Source of the DNA: Clostridiales bacterium
GTDB lineage: Bacteria; Bacillota; Clostridia; Oscillospirales; Oscillospiraceae
Length of the DNA stretch: 45,251 nt
Reading direction: 5' to 3'
Assembly: GCA_012838665.1 (NCBI GenBank)
Contig: DUOX01000031.1
Coordinates: forward strand, 1 to 45,251
Shown: positions 30,142 to 37,316 of the stretch, one piece after another
How the letters are laid out: every line of letters starts with the position of its first letter
How positions within the stretch are numbered: position 1 is the stretch's first letter
Program-made: the position numbers and the translations under genes
The notes under the pieces: model-generated
Told to the model about the DNA's origin: nothing
What the model saw: only the letters and a program-made list of their open reading frames with translations
The model's database searches: none

Positions 30142-30465
30142 AATAAAAAATTCGCCCTTTGTCTCCAAAGGGCGATTTGCTTCGCGTTACCACCTATGGT
30201 TTGCAGCAGGCTCGCGCCTGTCTGCCTCAGGAAGTTCTGCCGGAAATGCCCGGTCTAAACTCCGGCACTATAACGGGTGCGCCCGTCACAGTCTACTGGG
30301 TGCAAGGCACCGTTCGGTGTGAAGCTCTAAGGATGTATTCACCCCAGTGGAACCCTGCTGCCTTGCACCAACCGGCAGTTCTCTGTCGGCCCGGTCCGGG
30401 ATTACTTCTTCCTTGTCATCGCTTTTGTACTTTTATATATTAAATCGTGATATGGAAAAAGAATT
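30142..30465 (-). promoter_or_regulatory. T-box riboswitch leader, specifier UAC (tyrosine)
   Basis: All landmarks are on the minus strand. Stem I shows AAGGA-AGAAGTAAT-CCC facing GGG-TGAATACA-TCCTT, an internal loop whose codon-like UAC maps to 30335-30337. The distal AGAGA and GGTTGGTGCAAGG elements lie between. The T-box sequence AGGTGGTAACGCG is at 30183-30195; its UGGU fits tRNA with discriminator A, as in tRNA-Tyr. The terminator TCGCCCTTT/AAAGGGCGA is at 30152-30175 with AATTTTTT after it. Uncharged tRNA-Tyr should switch the downstream acyl-CoA synthetase on. Confidence 0.88.
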
Positions 30466-30471
30466 TTCATC

Positions 30472-30500
30472 ATTATACAGTGAGCAATTTCCCTCGTCAA
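30472..30500 (-). promoter_or_regulatory. Promoter of the T-box/acyl-CoA synthetase transcript
   Basis: On the minus strand TTGACG (30495-30500), 17 bases, TATAAT (30472-30477). Transcription would start about 40 bases before the T-box stem I. Confidence 0.85.
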
Positions 30501-30560
30501 GTGTCGTTTTTGACAAGGATAAGGCGGGCTATGGACGAGATTTCCGGCAATGATGCCAAA

Positions 30561-31865
30561 TCATCTGACAATACCCCGGATAAAAGGCTTTTTCTCCGGT
30601 TTTTCCTGGGAAAAAACGTAACAATCCGTCAAAAGCTTTGCCGCCTCCTCTGCGGACTTCCGGCTTCCGGCATGAATGGCGGCCAGGCTCTCGCCCTTTT
30701 CCACCCGGTCACCGACTTTTTTCCTAAGTGCCAAACCTACGGAAAGGTCAATTATGCTCTCCTTGGTTACACGCCCGCCGCCCAGTCGTACATTCAAAAG
30801 GCCCACAGCCTCAGCGGCAATGGAACTCACATAACCCGCAGCAGGGGAGGGGACGTCCATAACAACAGGCGCCCTGGGCAGGAGACTGTCGTCATAAACA
30901 GCCCTGTCGTCCCCGCCCTGAGCCCGGACAAACTCAGCAAGTTTACATAACGCCGAACCGTCCGCAATTGTCTTCTCCAGCATTATTCTCGCCGCTTCCA
31001 TGCCGGCAGCCACACCGGCCTCGGTAAGAATGCATGAACCCAGTGTCAGGCACAGCTCCATAAGCTCTCCTTTATATTCGCCTTTTAGGGCGGATATGGC
31101 CTCCCTGACCTCCAGGGCGTTGCCCACCGCATGCCCCAAAGGCTCTTCCATATCCGTCACCACGGCCACTGTCTTTTTGCCTGCCAGGCGGCCAACGTCC
31201 ACCATGGCCCGGGCAAGGGCAAAAGCGTCCTCATCGCTCCTTTGGAAGCTGCCCCTGCCGGTTTTTACGTCCAGCACTATCATGTCGGCCCCTGCCGCCA
31301 GTTTTTTGGACATGATACTGCTAACGATAAGGCTTGGCGCGGCCACGGTTCCGGTGACGTCCCGGAGTGCGTAGAGTTTCTTGTCGGCGGGGTCCAGGTT
31401 GGCAGTCTGCTCGGCAATGGCAAAGCCCACTTTGTCCACATTTTCCAGGAAGCGGTCAAGAGTCAGGGCGCAGGTAAATCCGGGGAAACTCTCCAGTTTG
31501 TCTATTGTGCCGCCCGTATGTCCAAGGCCTCTGCCGGACATTTTTGCCATTTTTACACCCAGGGCGGCCACTATGGGGCAAAGAACAAGGGAGGTCTTGT
31601 CTCCAACACCCCCTGTGGAGTGCTTGTCCGCCTTAATACCCGAAACGGAGCTGAGGTTCAGCACCTCGCCGCTTTCCACCATGGCCATGGTGAGGTCCAG
31701 GGTTTCCCTGGTGCTCATCCCCTGAAAAAATACAGCCATCAAAAAAGCTGATACCTGGTAGTCGGGAATTTCACCTTTTGTATAGCCTTCTATTATGAAA
31801 CGGATTTCGTCCCTGCTAAGCTCTCCGCCGTCACGCTTTTTCATTATTAGTTCGCTCATCAACAT
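30561..31865 (-). CDS. pdp: Pyrimidine-nucleoside/thymidine phosphorylase
   Basis: It splits thymidine, deoxyuridine or uridine with phosphate to base and (deoxy)ribose-1-phosphate. The 434 residues show the family signature SGRGLGHTGGTIDKLES, the phosphate-binding KHSTGGVGDKTSLVL, and a C-terminal PYNP domain (from about residue 345) with GLALRKKVGDRVEKGE. The frame continues 27 codons upstream without family similarity, so ATG 31865 (AAAGGGG upstream) was chosen. Whether it is strictly DeoA-like or broad-specificity Pdp cannot be decided; Firmicute enzymes are usually Pdp. A hairpin ACCGGA/TCCGGGGT lies near its stop. Confidence 0.92.
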   Translation of the reverse strand: MLMSELIMKKRDGGELSRDEIRFIIEGYTKGEIPDYQVSAFLMAVFFQGMSTRETLDLTMAMVESGEVLNLSSVSGIKADKHSTGGVGDKTSLVLCPIVAALGVKMAKMSGRGLGHTGGTIDKLESFPGFTCALTLDRFLENVDKVGFAIAEQTANLDPADKKLYALRDVTGTVAAPSLIVSSIMSKKLAAGADMIVLDVKTGRGSFQRSDEDAFALARAMVDVGRLAGKKTVAVVTDMEEPLGHAVGNALEVREAISALKGEYKGELMELCLTLGSCILTEAGVAAGMEAARIMLEKTIADGSALCKLAEFVRAQGGDDRAVYDDSLLPRAPVVMDVPSPAAGYVSSIAAEAVGLLNVRLGGGRVTKESIIDLSVGLALRKKVGDRVEKGESLAAIHAGSRKSAEEAAKLLTDCYVFSQEKPEKKPFIRGIVR

Positions 31866-31952
31866 ATATGGCAACCCCTTTCTGTGGCCGGCTATAAGAA
31901 AATTTTGTATATATTGTACCACAGAAGCATAAAAAGCGGCAAACATTTCGTA

Positions 31953-31981
31953 TTTGCTTTTGCGCGGATTCTGTATATAAT
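31953..31981 (+). promoter_or_regulatory. Probable promoter of the MFS transporter gene
   Basis: TTTGCT (31953-31958), 17 bases, TATAAT (31976-31981). The -10 box is perfect and the -35 box weak. Confidence 0.5.
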
Positions 31982-32026
31982 GACAAATATATTACTGTCA
32001 TAAGAAGTCAACAAAGGAAATATGAG

Positions 32027-33313
32027 GTGGAAGATTTGAGAACTCGCAACCCGGAATTTAAGCCCTCGGTAATTATTGCATGTCTTGCCGTCATGCTGAG
32101 TATTGGCATAGTTTACCTTTGGAGCGTGTTCCAGCAGCCTGTTATCGACCATTACGGCTGGGAACCCTCGGCGGTTTCCATGATTTCCTCCGCCATGATA
32201 TTTATGTACGTGCTTGGCTCTCTTATAGGCGGCTTCATACAGGACCACCTGTCTCCCCGATTTGTTATCATAACCGGAGCCGCACTTTTCTTTGTCGGCC
32301 TTTTTTCCACTTCCCTGCTGGGGCCCAGGTACCCCTGGCTGATTTATATTACTTATGGTGCCGTTGCCGGAAGCGGCGTGGGCTTTGCATATTCCGCCGC
32401 ACTGAGCTGTATACAGAAATGGCTGCCTCACCGCCGGGGCTTTGCAACGGGAATATCTGTTTGCGCCTTTGGCCTGTCGGCCGTGGTGTTTGCGCCTCTT
32501 ATAGAGTGGCTGTTAAAGCTGCCCGCCTTTGCGGGCAACAACGTCCCCATGACCTTCAGGACTCTGGCCTGCACCTTCAGTGTTATTATAGCCCTGGCGG
32601 GTTTCTTTGTAAAAAACCCCTGCCAAAACTATCTGGATAGCCTTAATCTTCCAAAGGCCCAGGTTCGCCAGCGGCAGTATGCCCCGCGGGAAGCTGTCAA
32701 AACCGTTGAATTCTGGAGCCTTGCCCTTTCCCTCTTTTTCCTTCCCGCGGCGTATATGATAATCATACCACTGGTAAAGACCCTTGCCATCGCCCGGGGC
32801 ATTTCCGAGATGCAGGCTACCCTGACCGTTTCCCTTACGGGAATTGCCAGCGCGGCTTCCCGGCTTATTTCTTCCACAGCCTCGGATAAAATTGGGCGCG
32901 CAAAGACCATATGGATTCTGTCCCTGCTGACGGCCATATCGGCACTGCTGATGATTTTTGCAAAAGGCTGGCTTTACACGGTGGTCGTACTTCTTATTGT
33001 GGCCGGTTATTCCGGCCCTGCGGGAATTTTTCCCGCAATGTCCACCGACTCCTTCGGCACCAAGTATTCCGGCACCAACTACGGTATGGCATTTATGTTC
33101 CTGGGCACTTCCTCGCTGGTATTTACCAAATTGTCTACAGTTATAAATGCGGACGGCGCCGTCACCGGCGACTATACCATGTCCTTTATTATCGCGGCGG
33201 TGGGCTGCATAGTGCCTTTGGTAATGCTTCCCCTGTACGATGTAGCCAAGAAAAAACGTGTTCCCAGAGACATGGCCCTGCTTGCAGCGGAAGAAAAAAC
33301 TGCACAGCAATAA
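32027..33313 (+). CDS. MFS transporter, OFA (oxalate/formate antiporter-like) family
   Basis: A 428-residue, 12-helix major facilitator protein. The opening VIIACLAVMLSIGIVYLWSVF and then WEPSAVSMISSAMIFMYVLG and GGFIQDHLSPR are characteristic of the OFA family. The second half has GIASAASRLISSTASDKIGR. OFA members carry small carboxylates such as oxalate, formate or pyruvate, but the substrate here is not predictable. The start is a GTG at 32027 (AAAGGA upstream) or a TTG at 32036 (GAGGTGG upstream); these cannot be separated. A strong terminator follows. Confidence 0.85.
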   Translation: MEDLRTRNPEFKPSVIIACLAVMLSIGIVYLWSVFQQPVIDHYGWEPSAVSMISSAMIFMYVLGSLIGGFIQDHLSPRFVIITGAALFFVGLFSTSLLGPRYPWLIYITYGAVAGSGVGFAYSAALSCIQKWLPHRRGFATGISVCAFGLSAVVFAPLIEWLLKLPAFAGNNVPMTFRTLACTFSVIIALAGFFVKNPCQNYLDSLNLPKAQVRQRQYAPREAVKTVEFWSLALSLFFLPAAYMIIIPLVKTLAIARGISEMQATLTVSLTGIASAASRLISSTASDKIGRAKTIWILSLLTAISALLMIFAKGWLYTVVVLLIVAGYSGPAGIFPAMSTDSFGTKYSGTNYGMAFMFLGTSSLVFTKLSTVINADGAVTGDYTMSFIIAAVGCIVPLVMLPLYDVAKKKRVPRDMALLAAEEKTAQQ

Positions 33314-33354
33314 AAAATACGGGCATAGGCATTCACCTATGTCCGTATTTTTTA
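33314..33354 (+). terminator. Strong bidirectional terminator
   Basis: AAAATACGGGCATAGG pairs with CCTATGTCCGTATTTT around CATTCA, with A and T tracts on the two sides. It separates the MFS gene from the convergent coat genes. Confidence 0.88.
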
Positions 33355-33359
33355 GCCTT

Positions 33360-33638
33360 TTACGGCTGGGTGGAAAACTTCTGCCTGGCCTTCTGAATCT
33401 TCTGCTGGTCCGCAGGCTCGACCTGATACCAGCCGTTGGACTGGAGATTGCAGAAAAGGTCGGCCTGTATACGATGCTCATCATCCAAAATGTTTAAGAA
33501 AGCTCCGCGAAGCTGCTCGTTGACGCATTCGCCGGCATAGGTATTGTAACTGTCAGTCAACTGCTTTTGGCTTATGAGGCAGTCCTGCAATATTTCCTTT
33601 TCACCCAGTATTTGGGCGCATTGGTTGGGATTTGCCAT
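33360..33638 (-). CDS. CotF-like spore coat protein
   Basis: A 92-residue, Gln-rich, mostly helical protein. EKEILQDCLISQKQLTDSYN and LRGAFLNILDDEHRIQADLF fit the CotF-type coat protein family (ferritin-like helical hairpin). The C-terminal NGWYQVEPADQQKIQKARQ is a common ending of such coat proteins. GGAGG precedes the ATG. It follows a related small coat protein by 12 bases, so the two form a pair. Confidence 0.85.
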   Translation of the reverse strand: MANPNQCAQILGEKEILQDCLISQKQLTDSYNTYAGECVNEQLRGAFLNILDDEHRIQADLFCNLQSNGWYQVEPADQQKIQKARQKFSTQP

Positions 33639-33650
33639 ATTCGTATCCTC

Positions 33651-33836
33651 CTACTGCAAAAAGGTTACCAGGGTGTTGTAGTGAGCCCGGTGTTTATTTG
33701 CAATGTTGGTAATATCCTGCTGTATTTTCGGGCTGTTGCAAAGGCAGGCCATAGCTTCATATTTCTTGATGAGGGTTTGCTCGTGGGAAATCTGATCCTC
33801 AAGGGCAGACAGTTCTTTTGCTGTTAAGTTTACCAA
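33651..33836 (-). CDS. Small CotF-related spore coat protein
   Basis: A 61-residue helical protein with LTAKELSALEDQISHEQTL and IANKHRAHYNTLVTFLQ, typical of the small partner of CotF-like proteins in Clostridia. AAGGAGG is placed well before the ATG. The promoter in 33842-33931 could not be assigned; a mother-cell sigma promoter is expected. Confidence 0.82.
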   Translation of the reverse strand: MVNLTAKELSALEDQISHEQTLIKKYEAMACLCNSPKIQQDITNIANKHRAHYNTLVTFLQ

Positions 33837-33931
33837 GACATAACCTCCTTATGAGTATTACAAATCTAGTATTTCTCTCACAAGAAGAAATATTATTGGT
33901 AATAACTAGGCATTTATTTTATCCCGCAGTT

Positions 33932-34447
33932 TTAAAAAATCTTCCCATTTTTTATTTCAAAAATCAGATATTCTATACCCTCAATTATCCTCCTTTCCCT
34001 TGCCCGTGACAGGGGAAGGCCCGGGACAACGGCGGGAACCGCCATTAGTTTACCGCCGTTTGTAGTGGAGATTAAAGTGCCGTTTGGTGCCCTGTGCCAG
34101 ATAGTATCCCTTTCCCCATCGGCCTTGCTATTTTCGCGTTCGGGTTCAGCCGGGGGAGGGGAGGCGGCAGTGGCCTGTTTTTTTGGCCCTGCATGAGTAA
34201 TGCTTTTGGGAAAACCTTTTAGCGCCGCCCGGCTGAAGCGCCGGATCAAACGGAGGGTATCGCCCTGGGGCATCATCACTCCCAGATAGGCTTCGCCGTC
34301 GCTGCCGAAGACCCACAGCCGCAGAAGCTCGCCGGTATCAGGACAGGAGGCCTCAAAAACGGTATAAAGCCCTTTTTGGCTGACATTGACACTGCCAACG
34401 GTGTTGCCGTCAATTATAATGGGGTAAGTGCCGGTGAGATTTTCCAT
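33932..34447 (-). CDS. Unrecognised protein upstream of coat genes
   Basis: A 171-residue protein I do not recognise. An N-terminal beta-rich part (about residues 1-75: TGTYPIIIDGNTVGSVNVSQ, then LLRLWVFGSDGEAYLGVMMP) is followed by a Pro/Ala/Glu-rich linker (about 85-115) and a short C-terminal domain with RERRIIEGIEYLIFEIKNG. There is no signal peptide or membrane segment. AAGGATGAT lies before the ATG. It is codirectional with the coat genes and ends 95 bases before them, so a sporulation link is possible but unproven. Confidence 0.7.
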   Translation of the reverse strand: MENLTGTYPIIIDGNTVGSVNVSQKGLYTVFEASCPDTGELLRLWVFGSDGEAYLGVMMPQGDTLRLIRRFSRAALKGFPKSITHAGPKKQATAASPPPAEPERENSKADGERDTIWHRAPNGTLISTTNGGKLMAVPAVVPGLPLSRARERRIIEGIEYLIFEIKNGKIF

Positions 34448-34469
34448 GCCACATCATCCTTGCACATGT

Positions 34470-34521
34470 TTTTTCCTGAGGGGAAAAAGGCCCCTGCTCA
34501 ATCCTATGAGCAGGGGCCTTT
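34470..34521 (-). terminator. Terminator between the two unrecognised genes
   Basis: A 15-bp stem, AAAGGCCCCTGCTCA (34486-34500) with its complement (34507-34521), is followed on the minus strand by TTCCCC and a second small hairpin TTTTTTCC/GGGGAAAAA. Confidence 0.8.
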
Positions 34522-34536
34522 CGTTATGTACAAACG

Positions 34537-35028
34537 CTAAGACATGACATAGCTTCCCCGAACCAAAACCTTGGTTGAGGACTCCGTGGCGCTGATGCCG
34601 TGGCCTTCTATGGTAACAAGATAAAGGTGGTTGGAGGTTAAGGCAGAGCCGTTGTTCAGGGTGCCGCCGCTGGTAAGATCCACAAGGCCGGGGGTGCTTG
34701 CCGCGGACACCTTGGCCGAACCTATGCGCAGCAGGATTTCGCATCCTACGCTGCCCTTGATTACCTGGCCTTTGTTCAGGGTAACAAGCTTATAGGTATC
34801 CGCAGAGGAACCGGAGCCGATTAACGCCTCCAACTCGGCAACGGTACTGTCCAGCTTGAGGTCAAACTGCTTCATGAGATCGGGAGTCAGCTTATTATCC
34901 AAGTAGCTGAGGGTTATAAGAGGGTCGTCAGACGTCCCGTAATTGGAAGCGGCATAGGCGCCAATACCGGCGGCTATAATCAAGGCCAGGACAACAGAGA
35001 GAATAACAAGAGTTTTCTTTTTCTTCAT
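34537..35028 (-). CDS. Unrecognised exported or membrane-anchored protein
   Basis: 163 residues: a Lys-rich start MKKKKT and a hydrophobic helix (about residues 6-26) that reads as a signal peptide or N-terminal anchor (AYA at the end), then a soluble domain. It contains DDPLITLSYLDNKLTPDLM and NKGQVIKGSVGCEILLRIGS, a pattern I have seen in uncharacterised clostridial exported proteins, followed by a strand-rich end VTIEGHGISAT to VLVRGSY. No function can be given. GGAGG precedes the chosen ATG; a longer frame from 35103 lacks a site. It follows mazF on the same strand by 71 bases. Confidence 0.75.
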   Translation of the reverse strand: MKKKKTLVILSVVLALIIAAGIGAYAASNYGTSDDPLITLSYLDNKLTPDLMKQFDLKLDSTVAELEALIGSGSSADTYKLVTLNKGQVIKGSVGCEILLRIGSAKVSAASTPGLVDLTSGGTLNNGSALTSNHLYLVTIEGHGISATESSTKVLVRGSYVMS

Positions 35029-35099
35029 GGTATGTACCTCCGTTTCCCCTTTGGCCGGGTTTCCCCGGCCAAAGGTTCTTTGCTTTAGTAGAAAGAGTT

Positions 35100-35441
35100 T
35101 CATTCTAAACCGAAGCTCACGGCTATGGCGTTATTAACCTTGCTCATGAGTTCATCGTCCAGCTTTCCCATGTGCTCTCTTAGACGGGATTTGTCGATAG
35201 TACGGATTTGCTCAAGAAGTATCACACTATCCCGACTGAGACCGTATCTCTGAGCAGAGAGCTCGATATGGGTGGGCAGCCGTGCCTTGCCGATCTGAGA
35301 TGTTATGGCTGCGGCTATAACTGTAGGGCTATGCTTATTTCCGGTATCGTTTTGGACAATCAGCACCGGGCGCATGCCGCCCTGCTCGCTGCCGACAACG
35401 GGGCTCAAGTCGGCATAGTAGATGTCTCCTCTCTTTACCAT
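35100..35441 (-). CDS. mazF: MazF/PemK-family mRNA interferase toxin
   Basis: Sequence-specific endoribonuclease of the MazF/EndoA family, 113 residues. [20 protein letters not shown] (beta1 and the catalytic Arg region after it, RPVLIVQND), [10 protein letters not shown] and [11 protein letters not shown] match Bacillus EndoA, which cuts at UACAU. It starts at ATG 35441 (GGAGCG upstream); a longer frame from 35480 is unlikely. In Bacilli a ribbon-helix-helix antitoxin gene sits between alr and mazF. Here the 135 bases between alr and mazF hold no antitoxin ORF. Confidence 0.93.
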   Translation of the reverse strand: MVKRGDIYYADLSPVVGSEQGGMRPVLIVQNDTGNKHSPTVIAAAITSQIGKARLPTHIELSAQRYGLSRDSVILLEQIRTIDKSRLREHMGKLDDELMSKVNNAIAVSFGLE

Positions 35442-35474
35442 GCGCTTCACGCTCCGATGAAGGATAATTGCCCT

Positions 35475-35489
35475 ATACATACTATGTAT
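35475..35489 (-). promoter_or_regulatory. Palindromic operator-like site in the mazF leader
   Basis: A perfect 7-1-7 palindrome, ATACATA-C-TATGTAT, lies 34 bases upstream of mazF. It resembles an operator. Its minus-strand copy contains TACAT, the known EndoA cleavage sequence, so the mazF transcript could carry a site for its own product. Confidence 0.45.
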
Positions 35490-35576
35490 GGCCTTCTTGC
35501 GGAGTGCTCGAGCTCTCCACAGGAAAGCTCTAGGGCTAATATAATTGTCTCACATCGGAGGAGAATTTATACATGT

Positions 35577-36701
35577 CTAATCAACATAAATTCGAGGAAT
35601 TCTACGAGATGGCGAACAAACTATTTCATAATTTATTGTGCCGGATTTTTCCGCAAGCTCTTCTACGGGAAGGCAGGCATCCTCATTTCGGCCAAAGATG
35701 GTTGCAACATCCCCGGGGCGGCAATCCGGGATGTCAGTTACGTCCACCATACACATATCCATGCAGATTCGGCCCAACTGACGGGCCCGCTTGCCACGAA
35801 TCAACACATCAATCTTATTTGAGGCGACACGGTGGAGCCCGTCGGCATACCCGATGGGCAAAACTGCCACACGCATGTCCTTATCCACGGTAAAGGTTCT
35901 GCCGTAGCTGATGGTGTCTCCGGGGGCGTGCTCATAAACTGCCGCTACCCTGGTTTTAAGAGACATGGCAGGACGCAGGTCCAAAGAGCCCTTTTCAGGC
36001 CCGGGGTACATTCCGTAAAGGGCCAGGCCAGGGCGAACCATGTCGAGATGTGTCTCCAGATAGTTTATCACAGCTCCGCTGTTGGCGCAATGCTTAATAA
36101 TAAAAGCATGCCCGGATGCTTTTTCCAATTGATTGACGGTTTCCGTAAATCTTTTAAACTGCTCCCGGGTAAAGCTGTCCCCAAATACGTCGGACACGGC
36201 AAAATGAGTGAAAACTCCCTCCGCCTCAAAGCAGGGGAGGGCTAAAAGCTCCAAAAGCTCTTCCAGGTTTTTTGAAGAGGCGCAGGGAAAGCCGATACGG
36301 CCCATTCCCGTTTCCAGCTTGATATGGATTTTCAGCCTGCCGCCGCTCAGGACGCCTGACATTTCCCGGGCAGTCTCAAGGTCTGCCACGGTCTGGGTGA
36401 TGTCCATCCGGACGAGCTCCGGGGCAAGACAGGGGGGAGTGTAACCCAGTATCAATATGGGCAGCCCTATGTCGGCGTCCCTAAGCTCCTTCGCCTCGTC
36501 AAAGGTGGCCACTCCCAGGTATTCGCAGCCCAGCTTTTCCAGCAGCCCCGATACCTCCACAGCCCCGTGGCCGTATGCGTTGGCTTTCACAACACCCATG
36601 AAGCGGCAGCTCGGCGACAGCCGGCTTCTTATGCTTCTGTAATTGTGCTCAATGTTTCCCAGACTGATTTCAGCCCAGCTTCTCTTTTGCGGATTAGCCA
36701 T
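35577..36701 (-). CDS. alr: Alanine racemase
   Basis: PLP enzyme that interconverts L- and D-alanine for peptidoglycan, and in spores may control D-Ala germination inhibition. It is 374 residues with the PLP lysine in VVKANAYGHG (Lys39), GRIGFP in the barrel, the second catalytic Tyr in GDTISYGRTF, and the C-terminal IGYADG and CMDMCMVDVTD. It follows a gerS-like lipoprotein gene by six bases and precedes mazF, a neighbourhood that mixes the Bacillus alr-mazF order with the C. difficile gerS-alr2 pairing. Confidence 0.96.
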   Translation of the reverse strand: MANPQKRSWAEISLGNIEHNYRSIRSRLSPSCRFMGVVKANAYGHGAVEVSGLLEKLGCEYLGVATFDEAKELRDADIGLPILILGYTPPCLAPELVRMDITQTVADLETAREMSGVLSGGRLKIHIKLETGMGRIGFPCASSKNLEELLELLALPCFEAEGVFTHFAVSDVFGDSFTREQFKRFTETVNQLEKASGHAFIIKHCANSGAVINYLETHLDMVRPGLALYGMYPGPEKGSLDLRPAMSLKTRVAAVYEHAPGDTISYGRTFTVDKDMRVAVLPIGYADGLHRVASNKIDVLIRGKRARQLGRICMDMCMVDVTDIPDCRPGDVATIFGRNEDACLPVEELAEKSGTINYEIVCSPSRRIPRIYVD

Positions 36702-36707
36702 ATTATG

Positions 36708-37283
36708 TCAACCTCGGTTTATTGTCCATTCGGCAATATTGCAGAAAATGACAACTTTATCTGCATTGGTAATTTCGCAATGAAGTGGGGTCATACTGTC
36801 CTTTGCAAGCCACAGGGTAAGATATGCCTCGTCGGATATGGGGGATTGAATAGCGATGATTTTTTGGCCGCTTAGTTCTTCACTCCAAATCTGCGTGACG
36901 TAGCCGTTTTTCATGCATTCCAGCATGGCGGGCAGGGCCGACAGGGGAGTGAGGCCGTCTTCCGTAAGCTCCACTGCGTCTAGAATCATGCCGTCGTACT
37001 CCAGAGAGTCTTTACCGGGTAAGATATGGGCCTTAACCCCGGCTATCAGTTTAGGGGAGAGGACCTCCACGGTAGCCTTGTCTCCATCTTCCATGAAAAA
37101 GAGTTTGTATTCAAGGACTTTTTCGTTGTAGCTGGCAGTTAAATCCACCGTCATTTCAATGCTGCTTGCAGCGCACAGGTCGGATTGAAACTGTTTGTAT
37201 GCTTCCTCGTTTGCCGATGAGGAGGAGCAGCCCCAAAGGAAAACGAGTCCTATCATAAGTGCAAACAAAGCCGTCCGCTTCAT
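36708..37283 (-). CDS. GerS-like/LolA-fold lipoprotein
   Basis: A 191-residue lipoprotein with signal peptide and lipobox LWGC (Cys19). A LolA-like beta domain follows (MTVDLTASYNEKVLEYKLFF, KATVEVLSPKLIAGVKAHI). In Clostridioides difficile the GerS lipoprotein, required for cortex hydrolysis during germination, is co-transcribed with alr2; the same pairing here suggests a germination-related homologue. Other LolA-like lipoproteins, such as SpoIIIAG-unrelated sorting proteins, remain possible. It would be anchored outside the membrane. Confidence 0.7.
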   Translation of the reverse strand: MKRTALFALMIGLVFLWGCSSSSANEEAYKQFQSDLCAASSIEMTVDLTASYNEKVLEYKLFFMEDGDKATVEVLSPKLIAGVKAHILPGKDSLEYDGMILDAVELTEDGLTPLSALPAMLECMKNGYVTQIWSEELSGQKIIAIQSPISDEAYLTLWLAKDSMTPLHCEITNADKVVIFCNIAEWTINRG

Positions 37284-37316
37284 TTATTATAACCTCACTT
37301 ATGATGTTTTTTATTG

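Noticed and set aside
30335-30340. Alternative reading of the T-box specifier as AUC (Ile)
   Set aside because: Placing AUC as specifier would put it partly in the lower stem (TCCTT pairs with AAGGA). UAC sits in the internal loop at the same place as UUC in the pheST leader.
30159-30553. Small plus-strand frames upstream of the acyl-CoA synthetase
   Set aside because: They fall in the T-box leader of the opposite strand, whose RNA structure explains the conservation-like base composition.
35461-35576. Possible short antitoxin gene before mazF
   Set aside because: All minus-strand frames here are closed within a dozen codons, and none resembles a ribbon-helix-helix protein.
35573-35893. Plus-strand frame with a strong GGAGGAG site starting MSNQHKFEEFYEMANK
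   Set aside because: It runs almost entirely antisense through the conserved C terminus of alr, and beyond the first 20 or so codons it is Pro/Arg/His-rich as expected for a shadow. The good ribosome-binding site is probably chance, though a very short product cannot be excluded.
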